Positions 9,822 through 17,878 of a stretch of DNA of 32,840 nucleotides are shown one piece after another. Source of the DNA: Candidatus Methylomirabilota bacterium (GTDB taxonomy: Bacteria; Methylomirabilota; Methylomirabilia; Methylomirabilales; 2-02-FULL-66-22). The translations under genes and the position numbers were made by a program. The stretch covers positions 1 to 32,840 of the forward strand of contig JAPLLC010000088.1 in the NCBI GenBank assembly GCA_026387775.1, read 5' to 3'. The notes below the pieces were generated by a model. The model searched no databases. It saw only the letters and a list, made by a program, of their open reading frames with translations, and was not told the DNA's origin. The number at the start of each line of letters is the position of its first letter. Positions within the stretch are counted from its first letter, which is position 1.

Positions 9822-11135
9822 CTACTCTTTCCCTTCCGTCTCGTCCGTCAGGACCCGATCCAGGAGCAGCTCGACGACGTACTGTTCAACCACGCCCTGC
9901 TCCTGGCCTTCCAGGTCCAGGAACTGGATGCCCATCCCCGCCGGCAACCCCTGGGAGGTGTCGACGGAGCTGCTCCACATGACGCGTCCGACCGTCTTGA
10001 ACGGATGGGCCACGCCAGGCAAGTTGAATCTGACCAGGATGTCTTCCCCGACGGGGTAGACCTGAGTCGTCCGCAGGAACATCCCTCGGGCCGACACATC
10101 CAGACTGCGCGCCGGGCGGAACGCCTTCAGGCTCTGGAACTCTACGGAGACCTGGATCCCCAGCCGAGGCGAGGCCCGCTTGGCTGCGACGCCGTGCTCC
10201 AGCATCCCCAATTTCAAGAAGCGGGCCAGGAAGCCCAGCGCGCCCCACTCGTCCAGCGCGGTCGCGTCCAGCAGTTGGCCCAGCGTGTGTCTGCCGTCGC
10301 AGAGGGTCACAAGCTGCTGGAACCCGCTCGGCAGCGTCCGGCGAAGCAGCCCGTCCCGAAAGACCGGGAACATCTTGATGGGGCCCTCCGGAGAGCCGAC
10401 GGTCTGTCGCAGAGCCGGGATCTCGTCCAACCGGCGGACGCCTTCCATGAGAAGCGACTGGTTCGAGCGGGCGATCTGGGCCGTCGCAGGCCCCGTCCCC
10501 GTCGTCAGCTCCAGTTCGAAGTCTCCCTTGTTCCACCCCAGCATCCGATAGATCGCCGTCTCGCCCTGTCGGGCTCCCTCCATGGCATACGCGACCCGCC
10601 CCTCGAGGAACAGGATTTCACCCCGCCGTGCTTCGCTCGTCAGACGCAGGGTGCCCGTCCGGCGCTCGGCCTCCAGGACCTGAACGATGTTGGGGAGCCC
10701 CATGACATCCAGGCGCCCCCGCATCATCGAGGACTGCGGCGGAACCGCAGCCCGGCGAGTCTCGAAGCGGCGCAGGACGTTTCGCACCCGCGCGAGCATC
10801 TCCTCGCGGCGCACCGGCTTGATCAGGTAGTCCTCCGCCCCCAGCTCCAGCCCCCGGACCTTGTCCTCGACCCGGCCGCGCGCCGTCAGGAAGATGATCG
10901 GGATATCCTGCGTCTCCGGATTGCCCTTCAGGACGGCCGCCACCTCGAACCCGTCCATCTCCGGCATCATGCAGTCGAGGAGGATGAGGTCGGGACGTCC
11001 TTGCTCCACCCGGGCCAGGGTCTCCCGGCCGTTTCGGGCCACGACGACCTCGATGGGCAGCTCGGCAAGCATGTCCACCATCATCTGCGCCATGAGCGGC
11101 TCATCTTCCGCCAACAAGACCCGCCAGGATGCCAT
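9822..11135 (-). CDS. Response regulator with REC, DUF4388 (PATAN-like) and PilZ domains (copy A)
   Basis: A 437-residue protein. The receiver at 1-120 has phosphoacceptor Asp54 (LLDCMMP) and Lys in [12 protein letters not shown]4388/PATAN-like module follows at about 140-225 ([45 protein letters not shown]), then a linker with a helical block ([27 protein letters not shown]). A C-terminal PilZ domain at about 325-430 carries the cyclic-di-GMP motifs RASPR and DVSARG and ends with GMGIQFLDL. The ATG is preceded by GGGGA. There is no DNA-binding domain, so output is probably protein-protein contact, set jointly by phosphorylation and cyclic-di-GMP. It lies 52 bases after a paralogue of the same architecture. 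The function is inferred; related architectures occur in gliding and motile myxobacteria. Confidence 0.88.
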   Translation of the reverse strand: MASWRVLLAEDEPLMAQMMVDMLAELPIEVVVARNGRETLARVEQGRPDLILLDCMMPEMDGFEVAAVLKGNPETQDIPIIFLTARGRVEDKVRGLELGAEDYLIKPVRREEMLARVRNVLRRFETRRAAVPPQSSMMRGRLDVMGLPNIVQVLEAERRTGTLRLTSEARRGEILFLEGRVAYAMEGARQGETAIYRMLGWNKGDFELELTTGTGPATAQIARSNQSLLMEGVRRLDEIPALRQTVGSPEGPIKMFPVFRDGLLRRTLPSGFQQLVTLCDGRHTLGQLLDATALDEWGALGFLARFLKLGMLEHGVAAKRASPRLGIQVSVEFQSLKAFRPARSLDVSARGMFLRTTQVYPVGEDILVRFNLPGVAHPFKTVGRVMWSSSVDTSQGLPAGMGIQFLDLEGQEQGVVEQYVVELLLDRVLTDETEGKE

Positions 11136-11187
11136 GATTCGTCCCCATTCCTCCGACGCGCCCCGGGGCGCGTCGGCCCTCACCCCA

Positions 11188-12483
11188 TCAGGGTGTCTCG
11201 CACTCCTCGCAGAGCTGGGCCGCGACCAGCTGGGCCAGATGCGATTCGATCGCGCAGCGATCATCCGCACCGAGGTCCAGGAATTGGATCCCCATGCCCA
11301 TCCCGCCCCACTTGCTGGGATCCGCGTTCGCCCACACGACCCGTCCCATGATACGGATCGGCGTCTCCTGCTCGGGCAACTGGAAGCGGAGGATTGCCTC
11401 TTCTCCCGTGTCAAACGGCACCGCCGTCCGGATGAACACCCCCCAGGCCGACAGGTTGAAAGTGGCGCTCTCCTGCCACAAGCCAAGGCTCTGGTACTCG
11501 ATGGGGATGCCCACTTTGAGACGGAGGCCGCCGCGCCGCTCGGATTCCGGCGCGGAGGTGTCCAGCGCGCCCACCGTCAGCAGACGGAGCAGGATCTTCA
11601 GCGTCCCCCAGGTGTCGAAGGGGCTGCGGACAAGAATCTGCTCCAGGGTCCGCGCCCCGTCCAGCAGGGACGCCAAAGCAGCCACGGAGGCCTGCGCCTG
11701 CCTGGCCACCGCCTCGCGCACCGACACCGGCACCGCCACGCGACCCCGCACCCCGGCCAGGCGTGCGCGCAGAGCGGGGATCTCCTCCAGGCGCCGCAAC
11801 CCCTCCAAGAGCAGGCCCTGATTCGGTGCGGCGACCTCCCCGGCGGTCGGCTGCCCCGAATCCAGGGCGGCCATCTGAAAGGCCCCCTCCCGCCAACTGA
11901 ACAGCTCGTAGACGGCGGCTTCGTGCTGCCGCTGCCCCTGCATCGCCCGGGTGATATGACCGTCCACGAAGACGATCTCGCCCCGCTCCTCGCCCCGCGT
12001 AAGAAGGAGGCGCGTCGTGCGGCGGTCTCCCTCCAGGGCCCGCACCAGCGAGGGCAGGTTCATGACCTCAAGCTGCCCGCTGGCCAGGAAGGTTGCCCCC
12101 TTCTCCGGGCGGCCCCGTCGGAGGATCGTCCGGACCCGAGCCTTCAGCTCTTCGGCGTCGATGGGCTTGGCCACGTAGTCGTCGGCCCCCAGCTCCAGCC
12201 CCTTGATCTTCTCGCTGGGCGCCCCCAGAGCGCTGAAGAAGATCAGGGGAATGCGCGCCGTAGTGGGATCCTGTTTCAGGGCCGTCGCCACCTGGAAGCC
12301 GTCCAGCCGCGGCATCTTCACATCCAGGAGGATGATGTCGGGCAGCTCCGCCTTGGCCAAGCGGAGGGCCTCCTCTCCGTCCTGCGCCTCCAGCACGCTG
12401 GCGGGCAGGCTCTCCAGGACTTCCTTGATCGCCAGCACGACGTAGGGTTCGTCATCCGCTACCAGAATACGCCAATCCGTCAT
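11188..12483 (-). CDS. Response regulator with REC, DUF4388 (PATAN-like) and PilZ domains (copy B)
   Basis: This 431-residue paralogue of the following gene has the same three-part layout. The receiver has DDE at 10-12, Asp54 in LLDVKMP and Lys in VAKPIDAEE. The DUF4388 block spans about 135-215 (GQLEVMNLPSLVRALE, GEIVFVDGHITRA, GAFQMAAL), followed by LLLEGLRRLEEIPALR and DGARTLEQIL. The C-terminal PilZ domain has RGGLR and NLSAWG and ends GMGIQFLDL. The ATG at 12483 has GAGG nine bases upstream; a GTG at 12537 has no ribosome-binding site. The copies have diverged widely in the linker but keep both PilZ motifs, which suggests distinct jobs rather than a recent duplication. It follows the PfkB kinase gene by 58 bases and is probably co-transcribed with it. 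Confidence 0.88.
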   Translation of the reverse strand: MTDWRILVADDEPYVVLAIKEVLESLPASVLEAQDGEEALRLAKAELPDIILLDVKMPRLDGFQVATALKQDPTTARIPLIFFSALGAPSEKIKGLELGADDYVAKPIDAEELKARVRTILRRGRPEKGATFLASGQLEVMNLPSLVRALEGDRRTTRLLLTRGEERGEIVFVDGHITRAMQGQRQHEAAVYELFSWREGAFQMAALDSGQPTAGEVAAPNQGLLLEGLRRLEEIPALRARLAGVRGRVAVPVSVREAVARQAQASVAALASLLDGARTLEQILVRSPFDTWGTLKILLRLLTVGALDTSAPESERRGGLRLKVGIPIEYQSLGLWQESATFNLSAWGVFIRTAVPFDTGEEAILRFQLPEQETPIRIMGRVVWANADPSKWGGMGMGIQFLDLGADDRCAIESHLAQLVAAQLCEECETP

Positions 12484-12541
12484 GGCCACCGCCTCTGCGG
12501 GGGAAACCACGCTGGGTTGCCCCTCATCGAGAGACACCCCG

Positions 12542-13456
12542 TCACATCTCCAGATCGTCGAAATGCACGAGGCGCTTGAACGCCTGGAACCGCTCGTCGA
12601 TTTCTGCCGTGGTCAGCGTGCGCAGCCGATCCAGGGAAAACGCCTCGACGTTGAATGACGCCATCACCGAACCCACGATCATTGCCTGTCGGAGGGTGGC
12701 CGTGTCGAACCGCATGCGGCGGGCGAGGTACCCCACGGCGCCGCCCGCGAAACAGTCGCCGGCCCCCGTAGGATCCTGGACCCTTTCCAAGGGCAGGGCC
12801 GGCGCGGAGAACCACCCATCCTCCCCGAAGAGGAGGGCCCCGTACTCACCGCGCTTGATGATGAGGATGCGGGGGCCCCATCCCTGGATGGTGCGCGCCG
12901 CGCGAACCAGGTTCGAGTCCTTGGCCAACTGCCGGGTTTCCGCGTCGTTGATGATCAGCATATCAACACCGGCCAGGGTCTGCTTGAGCGCGTCCGGCTT
13001 TCCATTGATCCAGTAGTTCATGGTGTCCGCGGCGACCAGGGCCGGCCGGCGGACCTGCCGCAGCACGTCGCGCTGCAGATCGGGGTCGATGTTCGCCAGG
13101 AACACGACCTCCGAGTCCCGGTAATCCTCCGGGATTTTCGGCGTGAAGTCGGCGAACACGTTGAGCTGGGTGTCCAGCGTCCGGGCCTCGTTGAAATCGT
13201 GCCCGTACTCGCCCGCCCAGCGGAACGTCTTCCCTGGCACCCGCTCCAGGCCGCGGATGTCCACCCGGCGCCCCCGCAGAAAGTCCAAGTGCTGGTCCGG
13301 GAAATCCTCACCCACCACCGCGACCAGGCGCACGTCGGTGAAGAAGCTGGCCGCCACGGAGAAATAGTTCGCGGACCCCCCGAGAACCTCAGGGGCTTCG
13401 CCGAACGGGGTCCGGATCGTGTCAAACGCCATCGAGCCGACCACGAGAATGCTCAC
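12542..13456 (-). CDS. PfkB-family carbohydrate/nucleoside kinase
   Basis: A 304-residue ribokinase-fold kinase. The N-terminal VVGSMAFDTI and GGSANYFSVAAS segments match the PfkB substrate-binding region, and DPTGAGDCFAGG near residue 225 is the anion hole with the catalytic Asp. Family members phosphorylate sugars or nucleosides with ATP. The substrate cannot be read from the sequence. The neighbouring methylthioadenosine phosphorylase makes an adenosine-like or ribose-like substrate plausible, but that is inference. GTG is used as the start because it begins the PfkB beta-strand exactly and AGGAGG lies 11 bases upstream. It is 90 bases downstream of the phosphorylase gene on the same strand. 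Confidence 0.85.
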   Translation of the reverse strand: MSILVVGSMAFDTIRTPFGEAPEVLGGSANYFSVAASFFTDVRLVAVVGEDFPDQHLDFLRGRRVDIRGLERVPGKTFRWAGEYGHDFNEARTLDTQLNVFADFTPKIPEDYRDSEVVFLANIDPDLQRDVLRQVRRPALVAADTMNYWINGKPDALKQTLAGVDMLIINDAETRQLAKDSNLVRAARTIQGWGPRILIIKRGEYGALLFGEDGWFSAPALPLERVQDPTGAGDCFAGGAVGYLARRMRFDTATLRQAMIVGSVMASFNVEAFSLDRLRTLTTAEIDERFQAFKRLVHFDDLEM

Positions 13457-13546
13457 GCTGCGCAGGACCTCCTCGTCAGTATGTTTGATGAATCAGGCTT
13501 CCCGCTCCATCGCCCCACCAATCCACTTCTCCACCCGTCCACCCGT

Positions 13547-14416
13547 TTACTTTCCTCCCAGATACTTTCCCACGATCGGCGCCAGGTCTCGCTTGACCTC
13601 GGCGGGGATCCGTTCTCGCGCGGTGATGATGGCGTCCCGCAGGGCGTGGCCGCACGCGCAGGTCCGCGCCGGCGGAATCATCCGGACGGCCTCGCGCAGG
13701 ATGACGCGCGCGGTCCGGACGTTCTGCCGCAAGACGGCAACCACCGACTCGACGCTCACATCGTCTTCCGTCTCGTGCCACACGTCGTAATCGGTGACCA
13801 GCGCCATGGTAGCGTAGCAGATCTCGGCCTCGCGGGCCAGTTTCGCCTCTTGCAGGTTCGTCATGCCGATGACATCCACTCCCCAGCCCCGGTAGATGCG
13901 CGACTCGGCCCGCGTGGAGAACTGCGGTCCCTCCATGCAGAGATAGGTCCCTCCCCGGTGCATCCTGGCGCCCGCCTGGGTGCCTGCCCGATAGAGCACC
14001 TCCCCCAGCACGGGGCAGGTCGGATCCGCCAGGCTCACGTGGGCGACCAGGCCGTTCCCGAAGAACGTGCCGATGCGTCCGCGGGTGCGGTCGAAGAACT
14101 GATCCGGAATCAGGATGTCGAGCGGCTTGACATCTTCCCGCATGCTGCCCACGGCCGAGGCGGAGAGGATCCACTCCGCCCCGAGCAGCTTGAATCCGTA
14201 GATATTGGCGCGGAAGTTCAACTCGGACGGCATCAGGGAATGCGCTCGCCCGTGGCGGGCCAAGAAGGCTACCGGACGCCCATCGAGACGCCCGACGACA
14301 TATCGGTCCGACGGGTCGCCGAACGGCGTCCGGACTTGCTCCTCGCGCAGGATCTCCAGTCCGTCCATCTCGTACATGCCGCTGCCGCCGATGATGCCTA
14401 CGATCTGCTCTGCCAT
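13547..14416 (-). CDS. mtnP: S-methyl-5'-thioadenosine phosphorylase
   Basis: A 289-residue purine nucleoside phosphorylase of the trimeric MTAP class, which splits methylthioadenosine with phosphate into adenine and methylthioribose-1-phosphate. Motifs seen: GIIGGSGMY (phosphate loop), RTPFGDPSD, ARHGRAH, PSELNFRANIY, MEGPQFSTRAES and GMTNLQEAKLAREAEICY. TDYDVWH carries the Asp typical of 6-aminopurine specificity rather than the Asn of guanosine/inosine enzymes. Start ATG 14416 is preceded by GGAGGGCGA; an in-frame GTG at 14437 would add seven residues. A 19-codon ORF with a stronger ribosome-binding site overlaps this start and may couple its translation. It probably also clears 5'-deoxyadenosine made by radical-SAM enzymes such as the MtaB gene nearby (inference). 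Confidence 0.93.
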   Translation of the reverse strand: MAEQIVGIIGGSGMYEMDGLEILREEQVRTPFGDPSDRYVVGRLDGRPVAFLARHGRAHSLMPSELNFRANIYGFKLLGAEWILSASAVGSMREDVKPLDILIPDQFFDRTRGRIGTFFGNGLVAHVSLADPTCPVLGEVLYRAGTQAGARMHRGGTYLCMEGPQFSTRAESRIYRGWGVDVIGMTNLQEAKLAREAEICYATMALVTDYDVWHETEDDVSVESVVAVLRQNVRTARVILREAVRMIPPARTCACGHALRDAIITARERIPAEVKRDLAPIVGKYLGGK

Positions 14417-14457
14417 TCGCCCTCCATCGGGCTCCACATGTGCGGAGACGCATCCAT
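14398..14457 (-). CDS. Possible 19-residue Met-rich leader ORF overlapping mtnP start
   Basis: An ATG at 14457 with a strong GGGGAGG site six bases upstream opens a 19-codon frame, MDASPHMWSPMEGEWQSRS, ending at TAG 14398-14400. It overlaps the first 19 bases of mtnP in another frame. Three of its 19 residues are Met and two are Trp. It could be a regulatory leader or a coupling ORF for a methionine-salvage enzyme. Alternatively the strong site is fortuitous. No comparative evidence is available here. Confidence 0.35.
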   Translation of the reverse strand: MDASPHMWSPMEGEWQSRS

Positions 14458-14522
14458 AGAGCGCCTCCCCGCAGCTGGTACCTCGGATGCTAGAAGGAAT
14501 CTCTTCTTGTCACGACCGGCTC

Positions 14523-15422
14523 TTACCCACCCACCAGCCCCGCCTCTCTGAGAACCTTCGTGACCTCGCTCGTCTGCGCGGGAGTCAGATCGGACGTGGG
14601 GCGCCGACACCGTCCACACGAGATCAGGCCGAGCTGTCGCATCGCCTCCTTGATCCCCGCGGGGTGCGACCCGACGGTGAACAGCCGGCGGACCGGCGCG
14701 AGCTTCGTCTGCAGATGGAGCGCCTTCGCCAGGTCCCCCGCCGTCACGGCGTCGTAGATGCCGACCGCCAGCGCCGGGGCCACGTTGGCCGTGGCGGCCA
14801 CCGCGCCCGCGCACCCGTAGAGAAGCGCGCCGAAGATCAAGGTGTCCCGTCCCATGAACACCCGGAATCCCGGCGGGCAGGCCTGCACAAACTCCGCCGA
14901 GTTGGTCAGATCCCCGGTGCTGTCCTTGATCCCGGCGAAGTTCCTGACCTCCCGCGCCAGCCGGGAGACCGTCCCAACGCTGAGCGCCACGCCTCCGGTC
15001 CGCTCCGGGATGTTGTAGGCCAGCACCGGGAGCGCGGTCGCGGCGCAGATGGCCCGGTAGTGCTCGAACAGCTCTTCCTGCGAGGGCTTGAGAAAGAACG
15101 GGGTCACCGCGGAGACGGCGTCGCAACCCACCGCCTCGGCGTGCCGGGCCAACGCCACAGACTCTGCCGTCGTGATCGCCCCGACGTTCGGCATGACGAA
15201 GACGCGCCCCGCCGTCTCTTGGACCGTCACCTCCATCAAGCGCTTCTTCTCTTCCGAGGTCAGGGTCGAGAACTCGCCCCCCGTCCCCACCGGAAACAGC
15301 CCATGCACCCCGTGATCGATCATGGCATTCACGACCTTCCGGAATGCCGCCTCGTCCACCCGCTCGTCCGCCGTGAACGGCGTGATCAGCGCCGGGATGA
15401 TGCCTCGAATTTCCTTCGCCAT
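14523..15422 (-). CDS. DapA/NAL-family lyase (dihydrodipicolinate synthase-like, substrate unclear)
   Basis: A 299-residue class I aldolase-fold protein of the DHDPS/N-acetylneuraminate lyase family. The Schiff-base Lys lies in FAGIKDSTG, the catalytic Tyr in LAYNIPERTG with its Arg, and ALITPF opens the barrel. Two of the three proton-relay residues of true DHDPS are absent. The Thr-Thr of GTTGE is Thr-Gly here (GTGGEF), and the Tyr of TPYYxxPSQE is Phe (TPFFLKPSQE). GTGGEF with FF is more like 2-keto-3-deoxy-sugar or 4-hydroxy-2-oxoglutarate type enzymes. The C-terminal part has a CGRC pair. The ATG follows GGGAGG. It is 69 bases downstream of mtaB, with a palindrome between them. Family certain, reaction uncertain. 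Confidence 0.88.
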   Translation of the reverse strand: MAKEIRGIIPALITPFTADERVDEAAFRKVVNAMIDHGVHGLFPVGTGGEFSTLTSEEKKRLMEVTVQETAGRVFVMPNVGAITTAESVALARHAEAVGCDAVSAVTPFFLKPSQEELFEHYRAICAATALPVLAYNIPERTGGVALSVGTVSRLAREVRNFAGIKDSTGDLTNSAEFVQACPPGFRVFMGRDTLIFGALLYGCAGAVAATANVAPALAVGIYDAVTAGDLAKALHLQTKLAPVRRLFTVGSHPAGIKEAMRQLGLISCGRCRRPTSDLTPAQTSEVTKVLREAGLVGG

Positions 15423-15485
15423 GACGCCTCCCGTGACACGGCGCCGCCTGGGAACAGACGGAACGCCGCGAGGTCCAATGTTTGC

Positions 15486-15500
15486 GTGAAGTTACTTCAC
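15486..15500 (-). promoter_or_regulatory. 15-base perfect palindrome at mtaB stop, upstream of the lyase gene
   Basis: GTGAAGT-T-ACTTCAC is a perfect dyad with a single central base. It overlaps the mtaB TAA codon and lies about 65-80 bases before the DapA-family ATG. The form suits a dimeric repressor site controlling the lyase gene. No matching -35/-10 was recognised, and it may be coincidental. Confidence 0.35.
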
Positions 15501-16865
15501 CGTTTCGGGGCTGTCAACTGATTCCCCCGAATCCGCCCAGGAACGACCAACCCCGGGAGGTCCCAGTACGATTCCTTCCAGCCCACGATCGGTCACCCCA
15601 TCAACCCGCACCCGGACCCGCGACCCCTGGAGCGCCGACTCGCCCGGGAACCAGACCCGGAGGTAGTTGTCGGTCAGGCCTTCCAGACGCCCAGACTCGC
15701 CGTCCCGGTGGAGCACCACCGCATCCAGAACGGCGCCCACGAACCGACGCCGAAACTCCTCCCCCTTTCGCGCCGCCAGAGAGCGCAGGGCGAGGCTGCG
15801 CTCCTTCCTGACGGCCCGGGGAACCTGGTCCGCAAGGCCGGCCGCCTCGGTCCCGGCCCGCCTGGAATAGCCGAAGACGTGAAGCCCGGCGATGGGAAGA
15901 GACTCCAACAGATCGCGGGTCGTCTGGAAGGCGTGGTCGTCCTCTCCGGGAAACCCCACGATCACATCCGCTGTCACGGCGATCCCCGGCACCGCCCTCA
16001 CGAGGCGTTCGACCAGCGATCGGAACTCGGCGGCGGTGTGTCCACGTCGCATCCGACGGAGAACGCCCTCGTCGCCGCTCTGGAGCGGGAGGTGAAGGTG
16101 GCGGCAAAACCGCGCCGACGCGGCGAGCAGTTCGATCAATTCCGGCGTGACCTCGTGCGGATCCAGCGAACTCAGGCGGATCCGAGGACTCTCGGGCAGG
16201 GCGACGATCTGCCGACACAGCTCCACCAGCGAGGTGCGGGGGATGAGGTCCCGCCCATACGTCCCCAAATGAATCCCCGTCAGAACCACCTCGGGGAATC
16301 CCCCGGCGTGCAGGCGACCAATCTCGTCCAGGATCCGGCCGGGCGGCAGGCTGCGGTTCGGGCCCCGCACCGCGGGCACGATGCAGAAGCTGCAGGCGTA
16401 GTTGCACCCGTCCTGCACCTTGAGGAAGGCCCGGGTCCGATCCGGATCGATGCCCGGCCCATATTCGTCCCCATCGATCCGACGCAGGCCGGCGATTGCC
16501 CCGACCCGGACCTCCGGCGCCCCGTTCTTGCGGTCCTCGCGGAGGATCGTGAACAGCCGGGCCTTTTCCTGATTCCCCAGCACCAGATCCACCCCCGGGA
16601 TGGCCGCCACTGTCTCCGGCGCCGCCTGGGCGTAGCAGCCCGTCACCACCACCAGTGCGGACGGGTTCCGGCGGATCGCCCGGCGGGCCAACTGGCGAGA
16701 GTCCGCATCCGCCTCGGCCGTGATCGTGCACGTGTTGATCACGTACACATCCGCCGGAGACTCGAACGACACGACCTCCGCCTCCGCGACTTGCGCCCTC
16801 CCCCGCAGGGCATCCGTCTCGAACTGATTCAGGCGGCAGCCGACCGTGGCAAACGCGATCCGCAT
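15492..16865 (-). CDS. mtaB: tRNA (N6-L-threonylcarbamoyladenosine-37-C2) methylthiotransferase MtaB
   Basis: A 457-residue radical-SAM enzyme that adds a methylthio group to t6A37 in ANN-decoding tRNAs. The N-terminal UPF0004 domain binds an auxiliary [4Fe-4S] cluster through Cys10 (TVGCRLNQFE), Cys46 (INTCTIT) and Cys77 (VTGCYAQ). The radical-SAM cluster is held by Cys154, Cys158 and Cys161 in DGCNYACSFC. A TRAM domain for tRNA binding closes the protein at about 385-445. The signature GCRLNQFE and the overall layout fit the MtaB/YqeV branch better than MiaB or RimO. The ATG is preceded by GGAG and TAGGG. The 39-base gap to the upstream nuclease gene lies within or beside a short-repeat array. 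Confidence 0.93.
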   Translation of the reverse strand: MRIAFATVGCRLNQFETDALRGRAQVAEAEVVSFESPADVYVINTCTITAEADADSRQLARRAIRRNPSALVVVTGCYAQAAPETVAAIPGVDLVLGNQEKARLFTILREDRKNGAPEVRVGAIAGLRRIDGDEYGPGIDPDRTRAFLKVQDGCNYACSFCIVPAVRGPNRSLPPGRILDEIGRLHAGGFPEVVLTGIHLGTYGRDLIPRTSLVELCRQIVALPESPRIRLSSLDPHEVTPELIELLAASARFCRHLHLPLQSGDEGVLRRMRRGHTAAEFRSLVERLVRAVPGIAVTADVIVGFPGEDDHAFQTTRDLLESLPIAGLHVFGYSRRAGTEAAGLADQVPRAVRKERSLALRSLAARKGEEFRRRFVGAVLDAVVLHRDGESGRLEGLTDNYLRVWFPGESALQGSRVRVRVDGVTDRGLEGIVLGPPGVGRSWADSGESVDSPETVK

Positions 16866-16871
16866 CCCTAG

Positions 16872-16999
16872 TGCTCTCCGTTCTCCGCTCTCGGCTCTCG
16901 GCTCTCAGCCCGTGGCTCGTGGCTCGTGGCTCTCAGCTCTCGTCTCTCGGCTCTCGTCTCTCGGCTCTCCGCTCTCGGCTCCCGGCTCTCGGCTCTCGA
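16872..16999. repeat. Short degenerate tandem repeat array (GGCTCTC-type), copy 1
   Basis: About 128 bases made of variants of a 7-base unit (GGCTCTC, GGCTCGT, AGCTCTC, CGTCTCT). The array lies between mtaB and the nuclease gene and forms the last roughly 31 codons and the TGA stop of the latter. A related array occurs at 24340-24412 in the same orientation. It is low-complexity DNA of the kind that spreads or expands by slippage. Confidence 0.85.
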
Positions 17000-17471
17000 C
17001 CTCGAGGCCCACGCCGACCACGATACGCTCCAGCTGCACGAGATTCATGACGTCCTCGCGGTTGTAGGCGAGGAGCAGATCGAGAGCCTCCCGCTCCCCC
17101 GCGTTCTCGTAGCGCGCCCAGAGCCGCAGGGCATCCCGGCCGTCCATCCCCCGCGTGACTCGCGCGATCCCGAAGTGTTCTTCGACTCGCTTCAACCCGC
17201 CCTTCACCCCCGCGCGCCGGCACTCGCGGAGCAGGTCCAGCGAGCGAAAGCTCCCTCTCAGACCCAGACGGGTCTGCCGTTCCAGGATCGGCAGATCGAA
17301 TCGATCTCCGTTGAACGTGCAGAGCGTATCCACCCCGTCGAGGGCCTCCCACACGCTCACGTCGGTGATTTCGCCGCCGATGAGTTGACGGAACCCCCGG
17401 TCCTCGCGGTAGATTCCGACCACGGTAACCTGCCCGGAAGCGCAGGTCTCGATGTCCAGATAGGCCTTCAT
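16905..17471 (-). CDS. YprB-type RNase H-like 3'-5' exonuclease domain protein
   Basis: A 188-residue predicted nuclease. Acidic residues of a DEDD-type exonuclease are visible: AYLDIET at the N-terminus, FNGDRFDLPIL in the middle, and YNREDVMNLVQLE near residue 150. They match the YprB ribonuclease-H-like family. Its role in vivo is not well known. The ATG at 17471 begins directly at the first beta-strand, with only a weak GAGAAA site. Upstream in-frame sequence lies in non-coding repeat DNA and was excluded. The C-terminal 31 residues (SREPGAES-like repeats, very polar) are encoded by the short-repeat array, so the original stop was probably lost to array insertion or expansion. The ancestral protein would end near VVGVGLEVE. 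Confidence 0.8.
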   Translation of the reverse strand: MKAYLDIETCASGQVTVVGIYREDRGFRQLIGGEITDVSVWEALDGVDTLCTFNGDRFDLPILERQTRLGLRGSFRSLDLLRECRRAGVKGGLKRVEEHFGIARVTRGMDGRDALRLWARYENAGEREALDLLLAYNREDVMNLVQLERIVVGVGLEVESREPGAESGEPRDESRETRAESHEPRATG

Positions 17472-17604
17472 CGTTTCTCGGAATCCTGCAGAGGTCCCAC
17501 GTCTACCGATGCCGCATCGCAGACTGCGGCTAGCATAGCACGCCGGCGGGCGATTGCAACTTCCGCGGGGCCCTGGGAGGATGCTGAAAGACCCGCTCTC
17601 GCCC

Positions 17605-17784
17605 AGGCTGCTCAAAAAGATCCAGATGCAAGGCGGCGCACCCATCCTTTGGATGGGTACCCGGGGCGGGGTACCCACCGCAGGTGGGTCCAGGCGTGCT
17701 TCCGGTACGCCGCGGCGAGTGCCCCAGCGGGCGGGTACCCAGCCGGAGGATGGGTCCCCGCAGATGGGTCTTTTTCAGCAGCCT
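17605..17784. mobile_element. MITE-like inverted-repeat element, about 180 bp
   Basis: The ends AGGCTGCTCAAAAAGATCCA (17605-17624) and, inverted, AGGCTGCTGAAAAAGACCCA (17765-17784) match at 18 of 20 positions. The interior holds nested hairpins (ACCCATCC/GGATGGGT, ACCCACC/GGTGGGT) and GGGTACCC three times (17655, 17669, 17733). A further TGCTGAAAGACCC lies outside the left end at 17582-17594, and AGGATG flanks both sides (17578, 17788). There is no ORF with coding character. It resembles interspersed AAAAAGxCCCAGATGCAAGGCGGCG elements of many GC-rich genomes (recollection, not a search). Confidence 0.65.
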
Positions 17785-17827
17785 GCTAGGATGCCCACGT
17801 CCCACGGAGCGCATCCACGCTTTCCGC

Positions 17828-17878
17828 TTGACACGCGATCCGGGCTTGCGGTATCCACGGTGCCGGTTGGTCACCAAC
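17828..17878 (+). promoter_or_regulatory. Putative promoter with operator-like palindrome for the malate/lactate dehydrogenase
   Basis: TTGACA (17828-17833), an 18-base spacer and TATCCA (17852-17857) form a possible promoter. The perfect dyad GTTGG-TCA-CCAAC (17866-17878) sits where transcription would start, a usual repressor position. The leader to the ATG would be about 140 bases. The rest of the 17472-18004 gap is the MITE-like element and unremarkable GC-rich DNA. Confidence 0.4.
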
